From contig NW_004454156.1 of assembly GCF_000283155.1 (NCBI RefSeq), forward strand, positions 39,254,680-39,318,679: DNA of 64,000 nt, given 5' to 3'. The position numbers were made by a program, and so were the translations under genes. This document shows, in pieces, positions 35,021-47,381 of the stretch; position 1 is the stretch's first letter; each line of letters starts with the position of its first letter. The DNA comes from Ceratotherium simum simum. Its lineage: Eukaryota; Chordata; Mammalia; Perissodactyla; Rhinocerotidae. A model generated the notes under the pieces. It made no database searches. It saw only the letters and a list, made by a program, of their open reading frames with translations, and was not told where the DNA came from.

Positions 35021-35525
35021 ATTAAAGCAATCTGATTAAAAGATACTCGATCCAGTATACGCATAATGTAACTGCCCCTCAACCAGGCCACTGCTGCTCA
35101 ACTCTCATATAAGATGGGCTTTTTACTTTTGTCATTTTTTGTCCCTTAGTAAGTAAGTTTACCTTCCCTGGACAAAACCAAGTAGAAAAACCCTTAATAA
35201 TTGTCCCATTTAGAAGAAAGTGAGGGAATGGAGGCAGCGTAGAGATGGCTGTGCCTGGAATTAAAGGACCAAACACTGAAACAATGTTTGTTTACATTTG
35301 TCCATCATCTATTTTGGGCTTTGATCAGCTGCCAAACTAATTGAAGCTGATTAATGGATTTTTATTTGTTTTTAGTTTATTGAGTGACCAAAACAGTTAT
35401 ACACCAATGATGAGGAATTATTACCATGCATATTCTTCTTAATGATCTTTAAAAGCTTGAGTATATAGCTTATCAATATGAATAATTTGCATTAAGAATT
35501 TATTTTGTTTATATGCAACCAATCA
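35021..35525. other. Unassigned DNA
   Basis: No recognised element. The minus frame 35079-35276 has no motif. Confidence 0.35.
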
Positions 35526-35529
35526 ACTG

Positions 35530-36690
35530 TTAATTGAGTGCCTAAAGTGACTTGGAGTAGTTATTGTGGAAGCTGCAAAAAGAGATAAGACATAATCCTT
35601 AATAATAAGCACTTTATAAATTAGTTGGGAAGATAGGAAATACATGCATATAAAGGACAATTAAATTTTTAAGGCATTATATGCAAAAGACCAAATGATC
35701 TGCTATAGAAAAATAGAGGCAAGATTTTCATTCTGGATGGTTAGTGATGACTTACACAGAATATGGGAAATAAAATGAACTGTAAAGGATTCATGGAGTT
35801 CCTGTTATGTAGCAGGAAGGACATGAGAAATCATCCATTGGAGAAACAACATGGATAAATCCATAAAACCAGAAGTGGACAAAATGTCTGCCTAGCACAG
35901 AATATAATACTTGAGCTGGGATAAAAGTTGGCAAGTGAGTAAGTGTCAGAAAGGGACACTGCAGGCAGACTTGTCTGCCAGGCTTTTGACTTACTGGGAG
36001 GTACAGTTTTTGATTAAGGTTGCAGACTGATGACAGCCATGTTTTAGAAAATAAATCTGACAGCAGTGAAAACAGAGCACCTGGTGGTGGCAATGTAAAT
36101 AAAAACAAACAAACAACAGTAATATTTAAAAGGGAAATTGGCAGATCTAGAAACACTAAATAAGTTTTAAACAGGGGAGGGAGAAGAAGATAGGTTGAAA
36201 CCTGAGTTTCAGGACTGGGAGATTAAAAATCTTGCCAACAGAAATAAAAGGAGACCATCACGCTGAGTGAAATAAACTTGAGGGAGAAATGAGATAGTCA
36301 GTTTTCAAAACGCTGAAATACCAGTTATGGTATGTAAGATGATACTATCTAGCAGATATTTTGGTGAATGGGGTTTAAGAGAGAATTCAAAACCAAATAT
36401 ATAATTTAGGGAGTCATTCATATTAGATGACTGATAAAATTATGAAAATAGACATATTATCACAAGATGAGATCTATCTCATAAGGATAGAACTTCATGG
36501 TATTGCTCCATTGGAAAGCACGAGAAAAAAAGGAAAGCAATTAGAGAATTGGAGATAGGAAGAGAATTAGACAATGCAGGGGTATAGAATTTAAGGGAAG
36601 AGAGAACTTCAAGAGACAGGAAGTGGTCGCGAGTGCCAAATGCTGTGCAGAGGTTAGGAAAATACCTTGGAAGGCTCTAGCACCATAAAG
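35530..36690 (-). mobile_element. L2 LINE, antisense, long decayed copy
   Basis: Reversed L2 wording throughout: 'ataatccttaataataagcac' at the 3' end, 'aaataaatctgacagcagtg' near 36049, 'aggactgggagattaaaaat' near 36210, and 'agacaggaagtggtcgcgagtgccaaatgctgtgcagaggttagg' near 36614, which corresponds to decayed ORF2. The 121-codon minus frame 35791-36156 lies inside and is not a gene. Confidence 0.62.
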
Positions 36691-37320
36691 TACTGTGGAA
36701 AATGTTCATATATTTGCTGATGCACTCCAAGACCAGGGGAGAAAAAAGACCATGAATTACATGTGAATAAATGTATTAGTTAAAATAATGTGTTGAGTTT
36801 TTGAGAGGAAGAAAGGCGATACTCGCTACTAATGATAGAGATTCTGACTTTCCTCTGCCTTTGTACTAAGCATGAGAGAGCCACAGAATTTTAGGAGGAA
36901 CCAAAGGAGCAAAGAAAAAGATCACTGTTTCTTTTAAGAAATGGTTTTTATTCTACTGGTGTCTCTTTAAAAATAAAAATCAACGAATAAATGTCCATTT
37001 AAATTGATCTTCTGTTAGACTCTGCCATTAGTCTGACACATAAATTAGTATTTCTTAGATTTAACTATCCCTCTGGGAAAACATTAGGAAACAACAATAA
37101 TATTTTATGGAGAGTGTCAAACATCTTGCCTTTACAGCAATTCTTTTCTCTGTATCTTCTTTTTTTCCTCTAAGATGGACTATGGAGACTGCTATAATCA
37201 GAAAGAAACTGATACTCATTTCGAGCTGTGATAAAGCAAATGTCTTTAGTCACATGTTGTTACTGGAATTTAAGGGCTACTATCTTTTGTAGAACCACTT
37301 TAAATGAAAATTCCTTCTAC
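36691..37320. other. Unassigned DNA
   Basis: AT-rich. No recognised repeat or gene. Confidence 0.35.
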
Positions 37321-37324
37321 TTAC

Positions 37325-37495
37325 TGCCCTAAGTCTACCCCTTATTAGCTGCGACCTTGAGAAACTCATTTCACTTCTTTAAGCCATTTTTCTTCTCTGT
37401 GAAACGGGAATGTAAATACCTACTCTTGTTACTCTCAGAACGCTATGATGATCAAATGAAGTGATAAAAGTGAAAGTGTTTGGTTAACTATGAAA
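37325..37495 (+). mobile_element. MIR SINE
   Basis: 'tattagctgcgaccttgagaaactcatttcacttctttaagcc', 'gtgaaacgggaatgtaaatacctac' and 'gatgatcaaatgaagtgataaaag' follow MIR order. Confidence 0.78.
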
Positions 37496-37524
37496 CATCA
37501 CATGAGTGTCATCATTATTATGAA

Positions 37525-37645
37525 TTCTTTCTAGACTATAAGTTTCATTGGAGCCAGAGAGTCGACCCATATTGTCCGCATGGAACTACAGTACTTAACA
37601 TAGTGCCTGACAGGAAATAACAAATCAATAAATATTTGTTGAATT
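37525..37645 (+). mobile_element. L2 LINE 3' end fragment
   Basis: 'ctagactataagtttcattggagccagagag' through 'cttaacatagtgcctgacaggaaataa' and 'caataaatatttgttgaat' is the L2 terminus. Confidence 0.78.
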
Positions 37646-40600
37646 TAATTACTCCCTGAGAAGTATAATCATAGAAATGATTGTATATAAAAGTGTCAAT
37701 AAAATACATACTGAACCACCAAATAGAAAATTATCATGAAAACAAAAAACAAAGCTAGGCTCAGCACTCACAAGAACGCTTATCCATTCCTATGGATACG
37801 ACAGTATGTGAACCACTCTACATCTGTCCTGTGTGCTGAAAGCTTTCCAAAGACAGAGATGGCACAATTTCCACTGTGCCTTTTATTTCATGTCTAACAG
37901 CCTTTATAGCCATGTCCCAAACTAGAGATTGTTTATTAGTAAATCTGGAAACTATATCCAGAGGAACTAATAATACCCAAGAATAGAGTTCATAAAAATT
38001 CAACAAAAGGCAGGAAATGAGGGACAGAAAATTGACTAAATGTGAAAATAGGAAGGCAATACCAACAATACGAAAGCAAAGAATTGTAAAATAAAATGTT
38101 GCATGGAAATGTCTATTTTCACTGGTGTTCGTGGATACTTTATTAAGATACTTAGAAGCGTGTCCAAGTAAATTTGACCTCAAGAAAAAAAGCAATACTC
38201 TATAGTACTAATGATTTCACCAGGACTCTTAACAAAGTAACATTTGCAAAATGGGGGGAGGGGGATCGAATGGCCAGCTGTGAAAAGAGAGAAGGGACAG
38301 TGGGGTGAGTAAAGGGAAAATACAAAACACAGCAACACAATGGAAGACCTGCTTCCCCTCCCCCCACCCCAACTTCCTCAAACAAATCTCTCAGTGATGC
38401 CATTTTCAGGGGCTTATATCTCCATATTGCTCTCAGCTGACTATCAAATAATGCCTGCTTAACATTAACCAATAATTTATTACCTGATAATAGATTTTTT
38501 ATTTAACCCTCACTTCCCCAAGGTGTTGTCATTTTAAATGAACATATATATTAAAGACAGAAATGGTGGCATGATCAACAGTTGAACTAATTGGGAAGAG
38601 GACACAGCTAAAGAACTGTCGCTAGGATGCCTCCTATCCAACATAAATCTTAGCTAGGCCTTCTTCTCGCCTCTCATGTCAGCCAGTGTTCCGTTAGAAA
38701 AATACCAAAGGATGCCCTATGATATCATTCACATCCTCCAGGTACAGGGGCCCAGTGGTAGAATGAGGTGCCAAACTGGGTATGGGTCAATCAGAGCAAG
38801 TCAGGTCACTAAAGTCAAGTTTAAAATATGCTGAGACAAGCAACAAGTCAACAGAGGAGTTTTGACAATAATAATCAGGACGCGTATGTGAGATGTCCAC
38901 ATGTTCATTTCAGGGACCCTTCTGAAGACCAGAAGACCTTTCTGCTGGGCATCATTCCCTGTGCATGAAGAGAGCCAGTCCTATTTACAGCTTGGCATTT
39001 TGTCTAAAACATCTTCAGGGAGAGGTGGCATTAGACACGAGAGACTTAGAGAGCTGTCCTCATGGTTGCTGAAACTCTGCCAACTCCCTGGGCTAATGGT
39101 AGTCAGGTATTCCAGTTCTCCCACTGAAAAGTAGGGGCCTGGAGCCCCTCAGTCTGCCCCTCAAATGAGATAAAGGGTGACAGCGGGCCTGCCGGGAAGA
39201 TTCTCCATTTCAAGTCCTACAAAGGGCTTGTTTATTTCATTCTCCCAGAAGCCTAAGGGAATTGAACTGAGAAGCCTCCGGGATCGCATCCATGCTTCTT
39301 TCCTTTGACCAAGTAACCGATTGCTCTCAGACACAGGTGGACAAAATCAAAGGTAAATCACTGTCCTCAAGTGTATTACATGCATCATTAGCTTCCATCC
39401 TCTCAGTCACACAAACTGTAGAGGTGAAATAGAGGATCTTATTTCTTTTTTCCCTAACAACATTCTGATTAGAAATAATATAATAAAAGATCATGTTTTA
39501 TTGCTCCCCCAATTTCATATGGATTTGAAGCATATGGGTTTTATTGGGGAAGGGGCGGGCAGGAGAAGAGTGAGTTGAAGTGATGCTTCTTGGGAGCTTC
39601 ATAAAATACTTTATTAAGTAATATTGCAATGCTATTACATGCACCAGAGACCGTTTCAGCATTAAACACACATTTTAAATCAGGGTTGGGGTGAGGTAGG
39701 GGAGGCAGTAGTAACCATAAATAAACCCACAGGTAGAGATGACAAAACGTGGTGTAAAAATCTCTGTCGCCTACATCCAGCGCTAACATTCTGTCCTGGA
39801 ACACGTGGAATGGATGCTTGTTCCAGTTCATCGGGGATTCAAAAACCTCTAGGCTTCTACTCTTGATTTCACTATGAGCATTTTTGCTAAAAAACTACAC
39901 GTATATAATATATATTCTCTCCAGCAGTTCTTTTTCTCACAGATTTATCTCTGTTTTATTGATTTGTTGCATTTTGAATTATCTTTCAATCCCAGGAAAA
40001 TTACTCCTTTTTTTCCCTCACAAATTTCCTTTTTTCTCTTTCTTTATTATTCACAAGCATCCCCCTGCAGTCTGCTTCAGGAAATTGATTTTTATAATGA
40101 GAAGTGGTGCAAGACTGCCTTTCTTTTCATCATACGAGAGCACTAAGAAAAAAACAATATTTTTGTCCACTTCTGAGATTGGGCAGGAGGGAAGAGGGAG
40201 AGAGGGAGGGACAAAGGAGAACATTTCTGAGCAAGCATATTTGCTCACTTATTCTGTTGTCCTGTCATGAACTGCACATCTAACACAGTTAGGCCAAGTT
40301 AGACAAGCGGCCTCTAAGGAAGATATGGATTCTTCCAGTAATGTGTACTAATGATTCTTTGTCTGACACTTTCAACTTTTCTCACAGAATTGGGTTTAAA
40401 TCACTGACCTCGTATGGAGCTGTAGGGCAACATACTGTCTTTTAGAAAGGTAGTAAAATAATGATGCCCAATATATGGCAGTGTAAAGAAGTTTTAGTAA
40501 GCTCAAAAGGCTGAAGGTGCTGCCCTTATCCCAAAACCATGCCAAGATGGAAAAAAAAAAAAATGCCAATATGCTTCAAATTATCCAGGCAAAATGTTAA

Positions 40601-41635
40601 CACATATCCTGTTACAAAATCCCTGGACTTGCTCCATCTCTAAGACACAATGGGTTATACTTGAATCAATGTTAGAAAACCATGACCAACTTCCTTCTTT
40701 ATAAATGTGAGTGAGAGAGTATGTGGTGTTGGGAGAGAAGAGGGGATGAGGGTGAGAGAAAATGTACTGACTATCATCAGTAGATTTCATTTATTTAATG
40801 TTGATTTTTCCCACCCATTCTTCTTAAACAACTGAATGACCATGCTTTCAGAAAAGACTAGGTAGGAAACTGCTTCTCGGTTTAGTAATTTTAAAATAAT
40901 CAGAAATTTATGGGGCACTATGCTGAAGATGAAGGGACAATATCTAATTCTGAAGTTTGAAAATCTTACAATTTATCTTCTGTAACAATGCTAACTAAAC
41001 TCAAAGTGCACTTATCAATTTTGTTCATGTACTTGATGTGATGGGTGGTACAAAGATGATTACATCAGATTTCCTTCCCTCTGAAACTTGCAAACATGGG
41101 TAAAATTCAAGTGCTATCAAGTATATCTCTTAAGCGAAGTCTAATAAAGTATTAGGTAATTCCAAGGAATGAGACGTTACATCAAATCAATAAATCAAAA
41201 GAGTTTTCCCAGAGCAAATGATGATTGACATAGATTTTGTGAATGAATAAAATTTCTATAGGTTCAAGGGAGTGATGGGGGCAGTGTCTCTGGCACTGTG
41301 CTGAAAGCAGAATGAATGCTCACAAAATGCACGCTGAACGAATTAATTCACTTCAGACAAATGTGAGTTATAGAGATAGTAAAAAGGTACAACATTTCAG
41401 CTACAAGATAAGATCTAAGGATCTAATGAAAAACATGGTGACTATACAGATATATACAATTACATATATAGCATCATATTGTATAATTGAAATTTTCTAG
41501 GAGAGTAGAACTTAAATGTTCTCAGAAAAAAAAAAAACTTAGGTGAAACTGATAAAATCCTTGAAAGACACAAATTAAGAAAACTGAAATAGAAACCCTG
41601 AGTAATCCTATATCAAAGATACTGAAATTGTGATT
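37646..41635. other. Long stretch with no recognised transposon
   Basis: About 4 kb in which I could not place any repeat. Features seen: a G-run (38253-38264) and C-run (38355-38370) that are complementary; a moderately GC-rich part at 38900-39330; a purine-rich tract at 40181-40220; an A-run near 40549-40562. Frames at 37818 (-), 38200 (-), 39541 (-) and 39874/39884 (+, two frames of the same bases) show no motif. Confidence 0.4.
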
Positions 41636-42215
41636 TAAAACCTCCCTACAAGTAAAGTTTTAGTCGCGAATAGGTTCATTGGTGAATTCAATTCAAAATT
41701 TAGGTAAATAATTAAAACCAATCTTATGGAAACTCTTTTAAAAAACAGAGAATGGAGCAATGAGATCAGCTTTGGTGGTTGGATTGAGTGATTCACAAGG
41801 CAACAAAATGTTGAGAAAAATAAAGCACTAGAAAAGGTTAAGTTGAAAGGGTTAAGTAGAATAGTTGATTGTGAGGTTGGGGAGAAAAAAATCAACTCTA
41901 GAAATATGGGGGGTTGGAGGGTATGGAGGTCATGGTGGGGATGAAGGAGAGGAAAGCGATGGAGGGTGAGGTGAAATCATGGTGGTCAGAAAGAGCAATT
42001 TCAAATTTTAAGATCTTAGAAGAGTTCTCAATGATAATGTAGCCCAAATCCTGATTACTAATGTGATGTATATGAATGTCAGGGTAATTCTGAAGTTATC
42101 TAAAGTAGTGATGGAACAAAGTGAAAAGGAAAATTAGAGGTTGGTACGGAAGAGAGAAGGCTGTCTTCAGCTTTGTCCAAAGACAACAAAGATGGAAGAG
42201 TATTCTGTTTCCAGG
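41636..42215. other. Purine-rich unassigned DNA, possibly very old antisense L2
   Basis: 'ggtatggaggtcatggtggggatgaaggagaggaaagcgatgg' and the following text resemble reversed LINE sequence, but too loosely to assign. Frames at 41635 (-) and 42100/42121 are unsupported. Confidence 0.3.
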
Positions 42216-42219
42216 CCGT

Positions 42220-42475
42220 GTCTTTCATTTGCCAAGTAATTACTATATGCCAGCCATTGTTTTTGTCAATACCATCGTTACGACATTTTACCTTCACTAT
42301 GGAGTTTTTAAGTAGGTATTCATAACTTCAGTTTATAGATGATCATACTAACATGCCAAGATTAATATATTATTCAAGATCTCCCGTCTACACAGTGGTG
42401 AAGGCAGAATATCAACGCAGATGTCTGTGCCTTAAAAGCTCATATTCTTTCTACTAAATCATCAGCCTCACCATG
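42220..42475 (-). mobile_element. MIR SINE, antisense
   Basis: Reversed full-length MIR: 'taattactatatgccagccattg', 'cattttaccttcactatgg', 'tttatagatgatcatactaacatgcc', 'caagatctcccgtctacacagtgg', 'agctcatattctttctac'. Confidence 0.8.
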
Positions 42476-42514
42476 CAAAAAATGTCTGAAAACATAGAAG
42501 GATGATTAGAGAAG

Positions 42515-42760
42515 CATGGTAATATTTATTGAGTTGTTACTATGTGCCATAGGCAGAGCTAATTATTTTATGTATATAGTTTCATTTAATATTCACAAGA
42601 ATGTAAAGAAGCCAATTATGTATTTCCATTTTAGGAGAGAAAGGAATTTATACTTAAAGTAGTTTTTCGAATTTTCAAGGTCACAAAGTTAGTGAGCTAG
42701 GATTCGTAATAAGGTCTGTCAGACTCCAAAAGCCACTATGTTACACTCCTGTGATCCTGC
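42515..42760 (-). mobile_element. MIR SINE, antisense, second adjacent copy
   Basis: Reversed MIR: 'tttattgagttgttactatgtgcc', 'cattttaggagagaaagg', 'tttcaaggtcacaaagttagtgagctagg', 'gtctgtcagactcc'. Same orientation as the MIR ending 40 bases earlier. The two differ throughout, so they are more likely separate insertions than a recent duplication. Confidence 0.82.
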
Positions 42761-44565
42761 CTGAGTTTCAATAAACAATGTGTTGTTGAGCAAAGGCAAT
42801 AACCTACTTGTCTGGAGATAGAAGCGAAAGTTAAGAATAAAGCTAACCCTTTTGAAAAGATGTTATGAAGAGAATTTAGGTTTTAATTAAGGCAAAAACA
42901 AGAAAGTGGAAACAAAGGAAAAGGCTGGTGAGAGAAATAGGGAACAACTGGACACAGAAATATTGTCTCAGAGTTGTGGAATGGATGGAGAAATGTAGCA
43001 CTGGAGGGCTGTTTGGAAAGTCCTATCAGGGAATTGCATTCAGGTAGAAGCTGAGTACTTCCCTAAGAGTCTGCTAACACTTGGGGAGAAGAATGTCATA
43101 CAAGATTGCCAGACGCCCTGAGTGCCGTGAGACAATTAGGAATGCACCACTATTCCTAGAGTACAGCCTTCCTAGGGAAAGTCGAGGAATGTTCTGATAC
43201 CCACCCAAGTCTTTTTTGCCATTTTCTTCCATCCATCACAAGCAGCAGGGCACATGTTAACAGAGGCTGGAGCAAGGTAATCAAGAAGCAGTTGGTCCAC
43301 TGGCTGTGGTGATATGACTGAATGGAAACATTCCTCAGGAAGGAGAAAGGAATGAAAGGAGAAGGGAAAGCAGGGTAGCCCATCAAAGCAATCACTTTGC
43401 TCTTGCAGTCATGAGATGTGTTAAACTGCACTTCTATTTTAACGGGAGAAGATCTATTTGTTTCTATCGTGGGTACAGGTCACAAAATAATCTGTTGGGG
43501 TCAAACTGTAAAATTCTGGCACAGAACATTTATTTCTACTGCTTTAGGTTTAGAGTAATTATTTATCTATCAACCCATAAACTCAATATGTATAGCTCCT
43601 TCGTCCATCTAATTTTACTTCTTGGTTGTAGCTACAGAATAATCAAATATTTTAATGCACTGTAGAAATCATTACCATTGTTTACTCACATTAGACTGAT
43701 AAAATGATCTTATGCATGAGAAAAATCAAATTATCTAATTTAGTTAGAAAAGTTAATTTTTGTGTAACTCAATTATAATATTCAAAATATGCACCAATAA
43801 AAAATTCCTAAGATGATCAATAGCAATTGAAAATATATTGACGAGTGTGACAATAATATTGTTAGTGAACGTGAATCTTTAATACTCCGTTAATGAATAG
43901 TCACTAATTTATTAGATTATTTGAGTCACTATAAAATGGTGTAAGGAAATATAAACCAAATAATGTGAGCTAGAATTCTAAGTAATTTCATTAAGAGTAT
44001 TTTAATAAATACTATTTTATTTGGGCCAAAGATGGCACATCTCATTCAAGATGCAAAGAGATGTGCCTTAGAGATCATGTTCCTCCAGTCTGCCATTACA
44101 GACTTCTAGCCATTACAAAGAATTAACAGGAGGAAGCTGAAAGACATTTTCCTAGGCTTATGGGCTCAAGGCCAGCGTGTAAGGGGCTCTGGATCTCACT
44201 ACCCAGCATCGCTTAGTGAATTAGAATTTATAGGCAGGGGTCCGCAGACACTAGAATCCCTTCCACCTCCATTCACCGACATCCAAAGAGGCCTGAGAAA
44301 GCCAGGGCACACCTAGATACATTGTGGGCCTAAACTCCAAGTGGGGGACCCAACCCTGCTATTCTTCATTTTTTATAGGGCAAAAGTGAGAGCAGGCTTT
44401 TAAGTGGGGGATAAATAATCTGAACTTCCATTCCTAAAAGGCTCCTTCTGTGCAGGGAAGTGCTGGAAATGCTCACTGCCCAGGGGCTGCAGAAAAAAAT
44501 TAATCTACCATTTAAAGGTCTCTCCCTAACTGGCCTCCTAGTAACTTTCAGACTATTTTTTTTTT
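42761..44565. other. Unassigned DNA
   Basis: No recognised repeat. 43090-43400 and 44000-44440 are richer in G+C than the AT-rich middle (43650-43990). Frames at 43156 (-) and 43411 (+) have no motif. Confidence 0.4.
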
Positions 44566-44569
44566 TCCT

Positions 44570-44775
44570 TTCAGATGCCTTCAGGCCGGCTCTGGTTAAT
44601 CCTCACGGCCGTTTTGCCAGCACATCTTGGCGTGCTGGCTCCTGCTTCCTCACCTCCTTTTCTGCAAGCTCCTTCTCATCCCTCTGGAATATCTTCCCCT
44701 CCTCTTTTATAATCCATGACTCTGCCTCTCCTTAAAACCCTTCCTTAAAACTTCAGATCAAATTAACTACTGCTC
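44570..44775 (+). mobile_element. L2 LINE 3' region fragment
   Basis: 'cctccttttctgcaagctccttctcatccctctggaatatcttcccctcc' and 'cttcagatcaaattaactactgctcctc' correspond to the L2 region upstream of its terminus. The 91-codon frame at 44460-44735 runs across it and is not a gene. Confidence 0.5.
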
Positions 44776-45164
44776 CTCTAACTTGTATAGCGTGGACCTT
44801 GAAAGGGTCTTTAAAGTGTAAATGTCATCTGGTTGTTCCTGCCCTTAAAGAGTCATTTGTGTGAATCTCTAGGGAAGGCAAAGAAGTTGTTTCAGGATGG
44901 CAGGAGAAGGAACTTGAAAGAGATTTGAGCTGATGAACAGATAGTAAAACGCATGTCCATGGTTATACTTTGTAAGATCTGCAGAACTCATAGTCTAAAA
45001 TTATTAATAAGGAAAAACAAATTCCAGATGTTTCATTTTCCCAGCATTCATATCAAGCTTAGAATTATTGCAAGGAATGCTGTCGGCAATATGATGCTAT
45101 CGTTACTACTATCTCTCAAAGATGACAGCTCTATAACTCACATTTGTCTGACATAGATTAATTC

Positions 45165-45300
45165 ATTCGGTGTGCATTTTGTGAGCATTTATTCTGCTCT
45201 CAGTGCAGTAGAAGCACAGAATGTGAGAGATGGAAGGGACCTCAGGAATCATCTCACACTCCCTGCCCCTTTATTTTTCTGTAAAAATCACTGAGGGAGT
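45165..45300. mobile_element. Old repeat fragments (antisense L2 end plus unassigned ancient repeat)
   Basis: 'attcattcggtgtgcattttgtgagcatttattctgctctcagtgc' resembles a reversed L2 or MIR terminus. The following 'gagatggaagggacctcaggaatcatctc' is related to the repeat at 18185. Confidence 0.4.
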
Positions 45301-45499
45301 GTGACAAGTAAAATACTTGTGCAGCTTCTCGGTTACTGCCATGTAACAGGTGAAAAAATAAACGTGTTGCTACTTAACACAGTGCCTATACCACAGCCCG
45401 CAGGCATTTTACAAGTATGGGGGCCAGGTGGAGTTGAGGATTTTTAAAAAGCCAATAAAAGCCCTCAAATGCATCGTCTCCTTAACCCAGTTCATTCTC

Positions 45500-45715
45500 C
45501 TCAAGAGAAACAGCACTGGATTATGAGGCAGAGGCCTGACCACACCTGGTCACACCCGGCTCTGTGTGGAAACTTGACAATTCTTTAGACAGTATCTGAG
45601 TTCAGTTTTTCCAGCTATAAAATGGAGAAAATGATACTTGTCCCCACAGAGTTAAGAGATCGAGAGGGATGCACTCTGTAAATTCCAACATTTTACAAAT
45701 ATAATAACATTAGTT
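45500..45715 (+). mobile_element. MIR SINE
   Basis: 'agcactggattatgaggcagaggcctgacc', 'ctctgtgtggaaacttgac', 'cagtttttccagctataaaatgg', 'gaaaatgatacttgtcccc'. Confidence 0.72.
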
Positions 45716-46120
45716 CACTGTTCTGCTCTTAGGCACTTTCTGAGGTAGATACAGCAGTAACTGCATTTTTACACGTATTACGTTACACGTTTTTTAGTTC
45801 CATGAATAACACATTTCAAAAACAGCAAAGATGAAAATGTTGGTTGTTCTTTTCCACTGAGCTTATGTTAGCCAGCTGCTTACAAATCTCTGCTACCTAC
45901 CAATTCTTAAACATCATTTTGCTTAACTTAATATAAGTAAAAGTTCTGAAAGAAAAAAAGATTTCTTAGTAGACACAAAATTAATGTATTTTATATTATG
46001 AATGTTTATTCACAATATTTATTAGTAATGATATCTATAAACTAAGACATATTCTAAAATTTTGAAAACATCTCTTCTATTGAAAATCTCAAAAAAAGGT
46101 TAAAATTTCCTTTTAAAAAA

Positions 46121-46136
46121 GGCCATAATTATGGCC
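46121..46136. other. Perfect 16-bp palindrome
   Basis: GGCCATAATTATGGCC equals its own reverse complement. No function is implied by the sequence alone. Confidence 0.9.
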
Positions 46137-46228
46137 AAGAACTGCTGAACTTTGATAATATATAATCAGTTTTTTCTTTATTGTATCATTTATCTAGGTT
46201 ATTTAAATCTTTTGATAAAGTTTTAAAT

Positions 46229-46295
46229 ATGTTATATGTATGTAATATATATAATATAATGTATATACATGTAATATATACGAGAGAGAGAGAGA
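46229..46295. repeat. Irregular (TA)n/(TATG)n ending in (GA)n
   Basis: Alternating TA-rich units followed by about seven GA units (cgagagagagagagaa). Confidence 0.8.
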
Positions 46296-47381
46296 ACTCT
46301 GAAGGTTATCCAGAAACAGAATTTGGGTCTAAAAACATTGCTAAAATAATTTAAATGGTTCTGTGCACCTTAGCAGAAATGAGCTATGTGAAATGATGGA
46401 ATACATTATTAAAATAGAGAAGGAGAGGTGCAAAGCTTTGGATCCTTTCCCCCTCACCCCCCTAGTTATAAATTATTTGCAAGCTTTCCAATTTTTTTAA
46501 TAAAATCTTAAATATTTCTGAAGTAAATAATTTCTGTTTCCTTTACTGAATAGAAATCTCTTTTGGCCCACCCCTGCTTTATAGATTAATCATTATTTTA
46601 TTTATATGACACTAGTTAAATTATGCCTTATTGCATACAATGTCTTATTAAAAGGCTGAACTGAAAAAATATCAGAATACCTCTTAGCAATTGTAAATGC
46701 TAATTGATTGCTATAGAGAAATTGACGTTGCTCTTAGCAAAGGTCAATTTAAATCGCCTTCTGAGTAAAATCCTTTGTTATTTCCCTACATACTCTAGTT
46801 TGGTTCTGACAATACATTGAGGAGCCTTTAGGTATGTGAGAAATCAGAGTTTAAAATTTTTCATTTTAATCCACTGTCATTTTTATATTTCTCTGTTTGG
46901 AATATTAAATGTATTTTGTTTTATTCCTAGGAAAGTAGTTAAATGAACAGAGAGATTTAAAAGTCCTTCCTGAAATGAATGCCCATGCCTTTAGAGAACT
47001 GATAATGTCTAAAGAGGATGCAATTAGTTAAATTAGAGAACAAAAAAATGAAATGTTCATGATAGGATATGAAAGGAAAAAGCAATAAGCAATCTTTTAC
47101 AAGGGAAGAAACTTGACAAGAAGGAAAGTACGGTATTTTTTGTCAATAAAAGAACTATAGCTTTTACTAAGTCTTTTCTTTCAGCTAACTGAACGATGCA
47201 TTGATTAACTATGGTTTCTGAATCAACATGACCATATTTTGTGGATGGCATTTTGAAGGAGACTTTAGACACAGCATGCACAATCAATGACTTCAGTCTT
47301 CACCTCCCTAATATTACTACTTACAACACTTAGCAATTAAAAAAAAAAACACCCCCTCAACTTTTGGTCTGTACCTAACCG

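Larger units (their letters stand above)
45716..47381. other. AT-rich stretch with no recognised repeat
   Basis: About 1.7 kb with no transposon seen. It contains a perfect 16-base palindrome at 46121-46136 and a TA/GA microsatellite (46229-46295). The 76-codon minus frame 47057-47287 has only a TTG start and an upstream stop, so I do not call it a gene. Confidence 0.45.

Noticed and set aside
47057..47287. A minus-strand frame considered as a second exon of the candidate gene
   Set aside because: It has no ATG at its start, a stop just upstream, and no good acceptor/donor pair.
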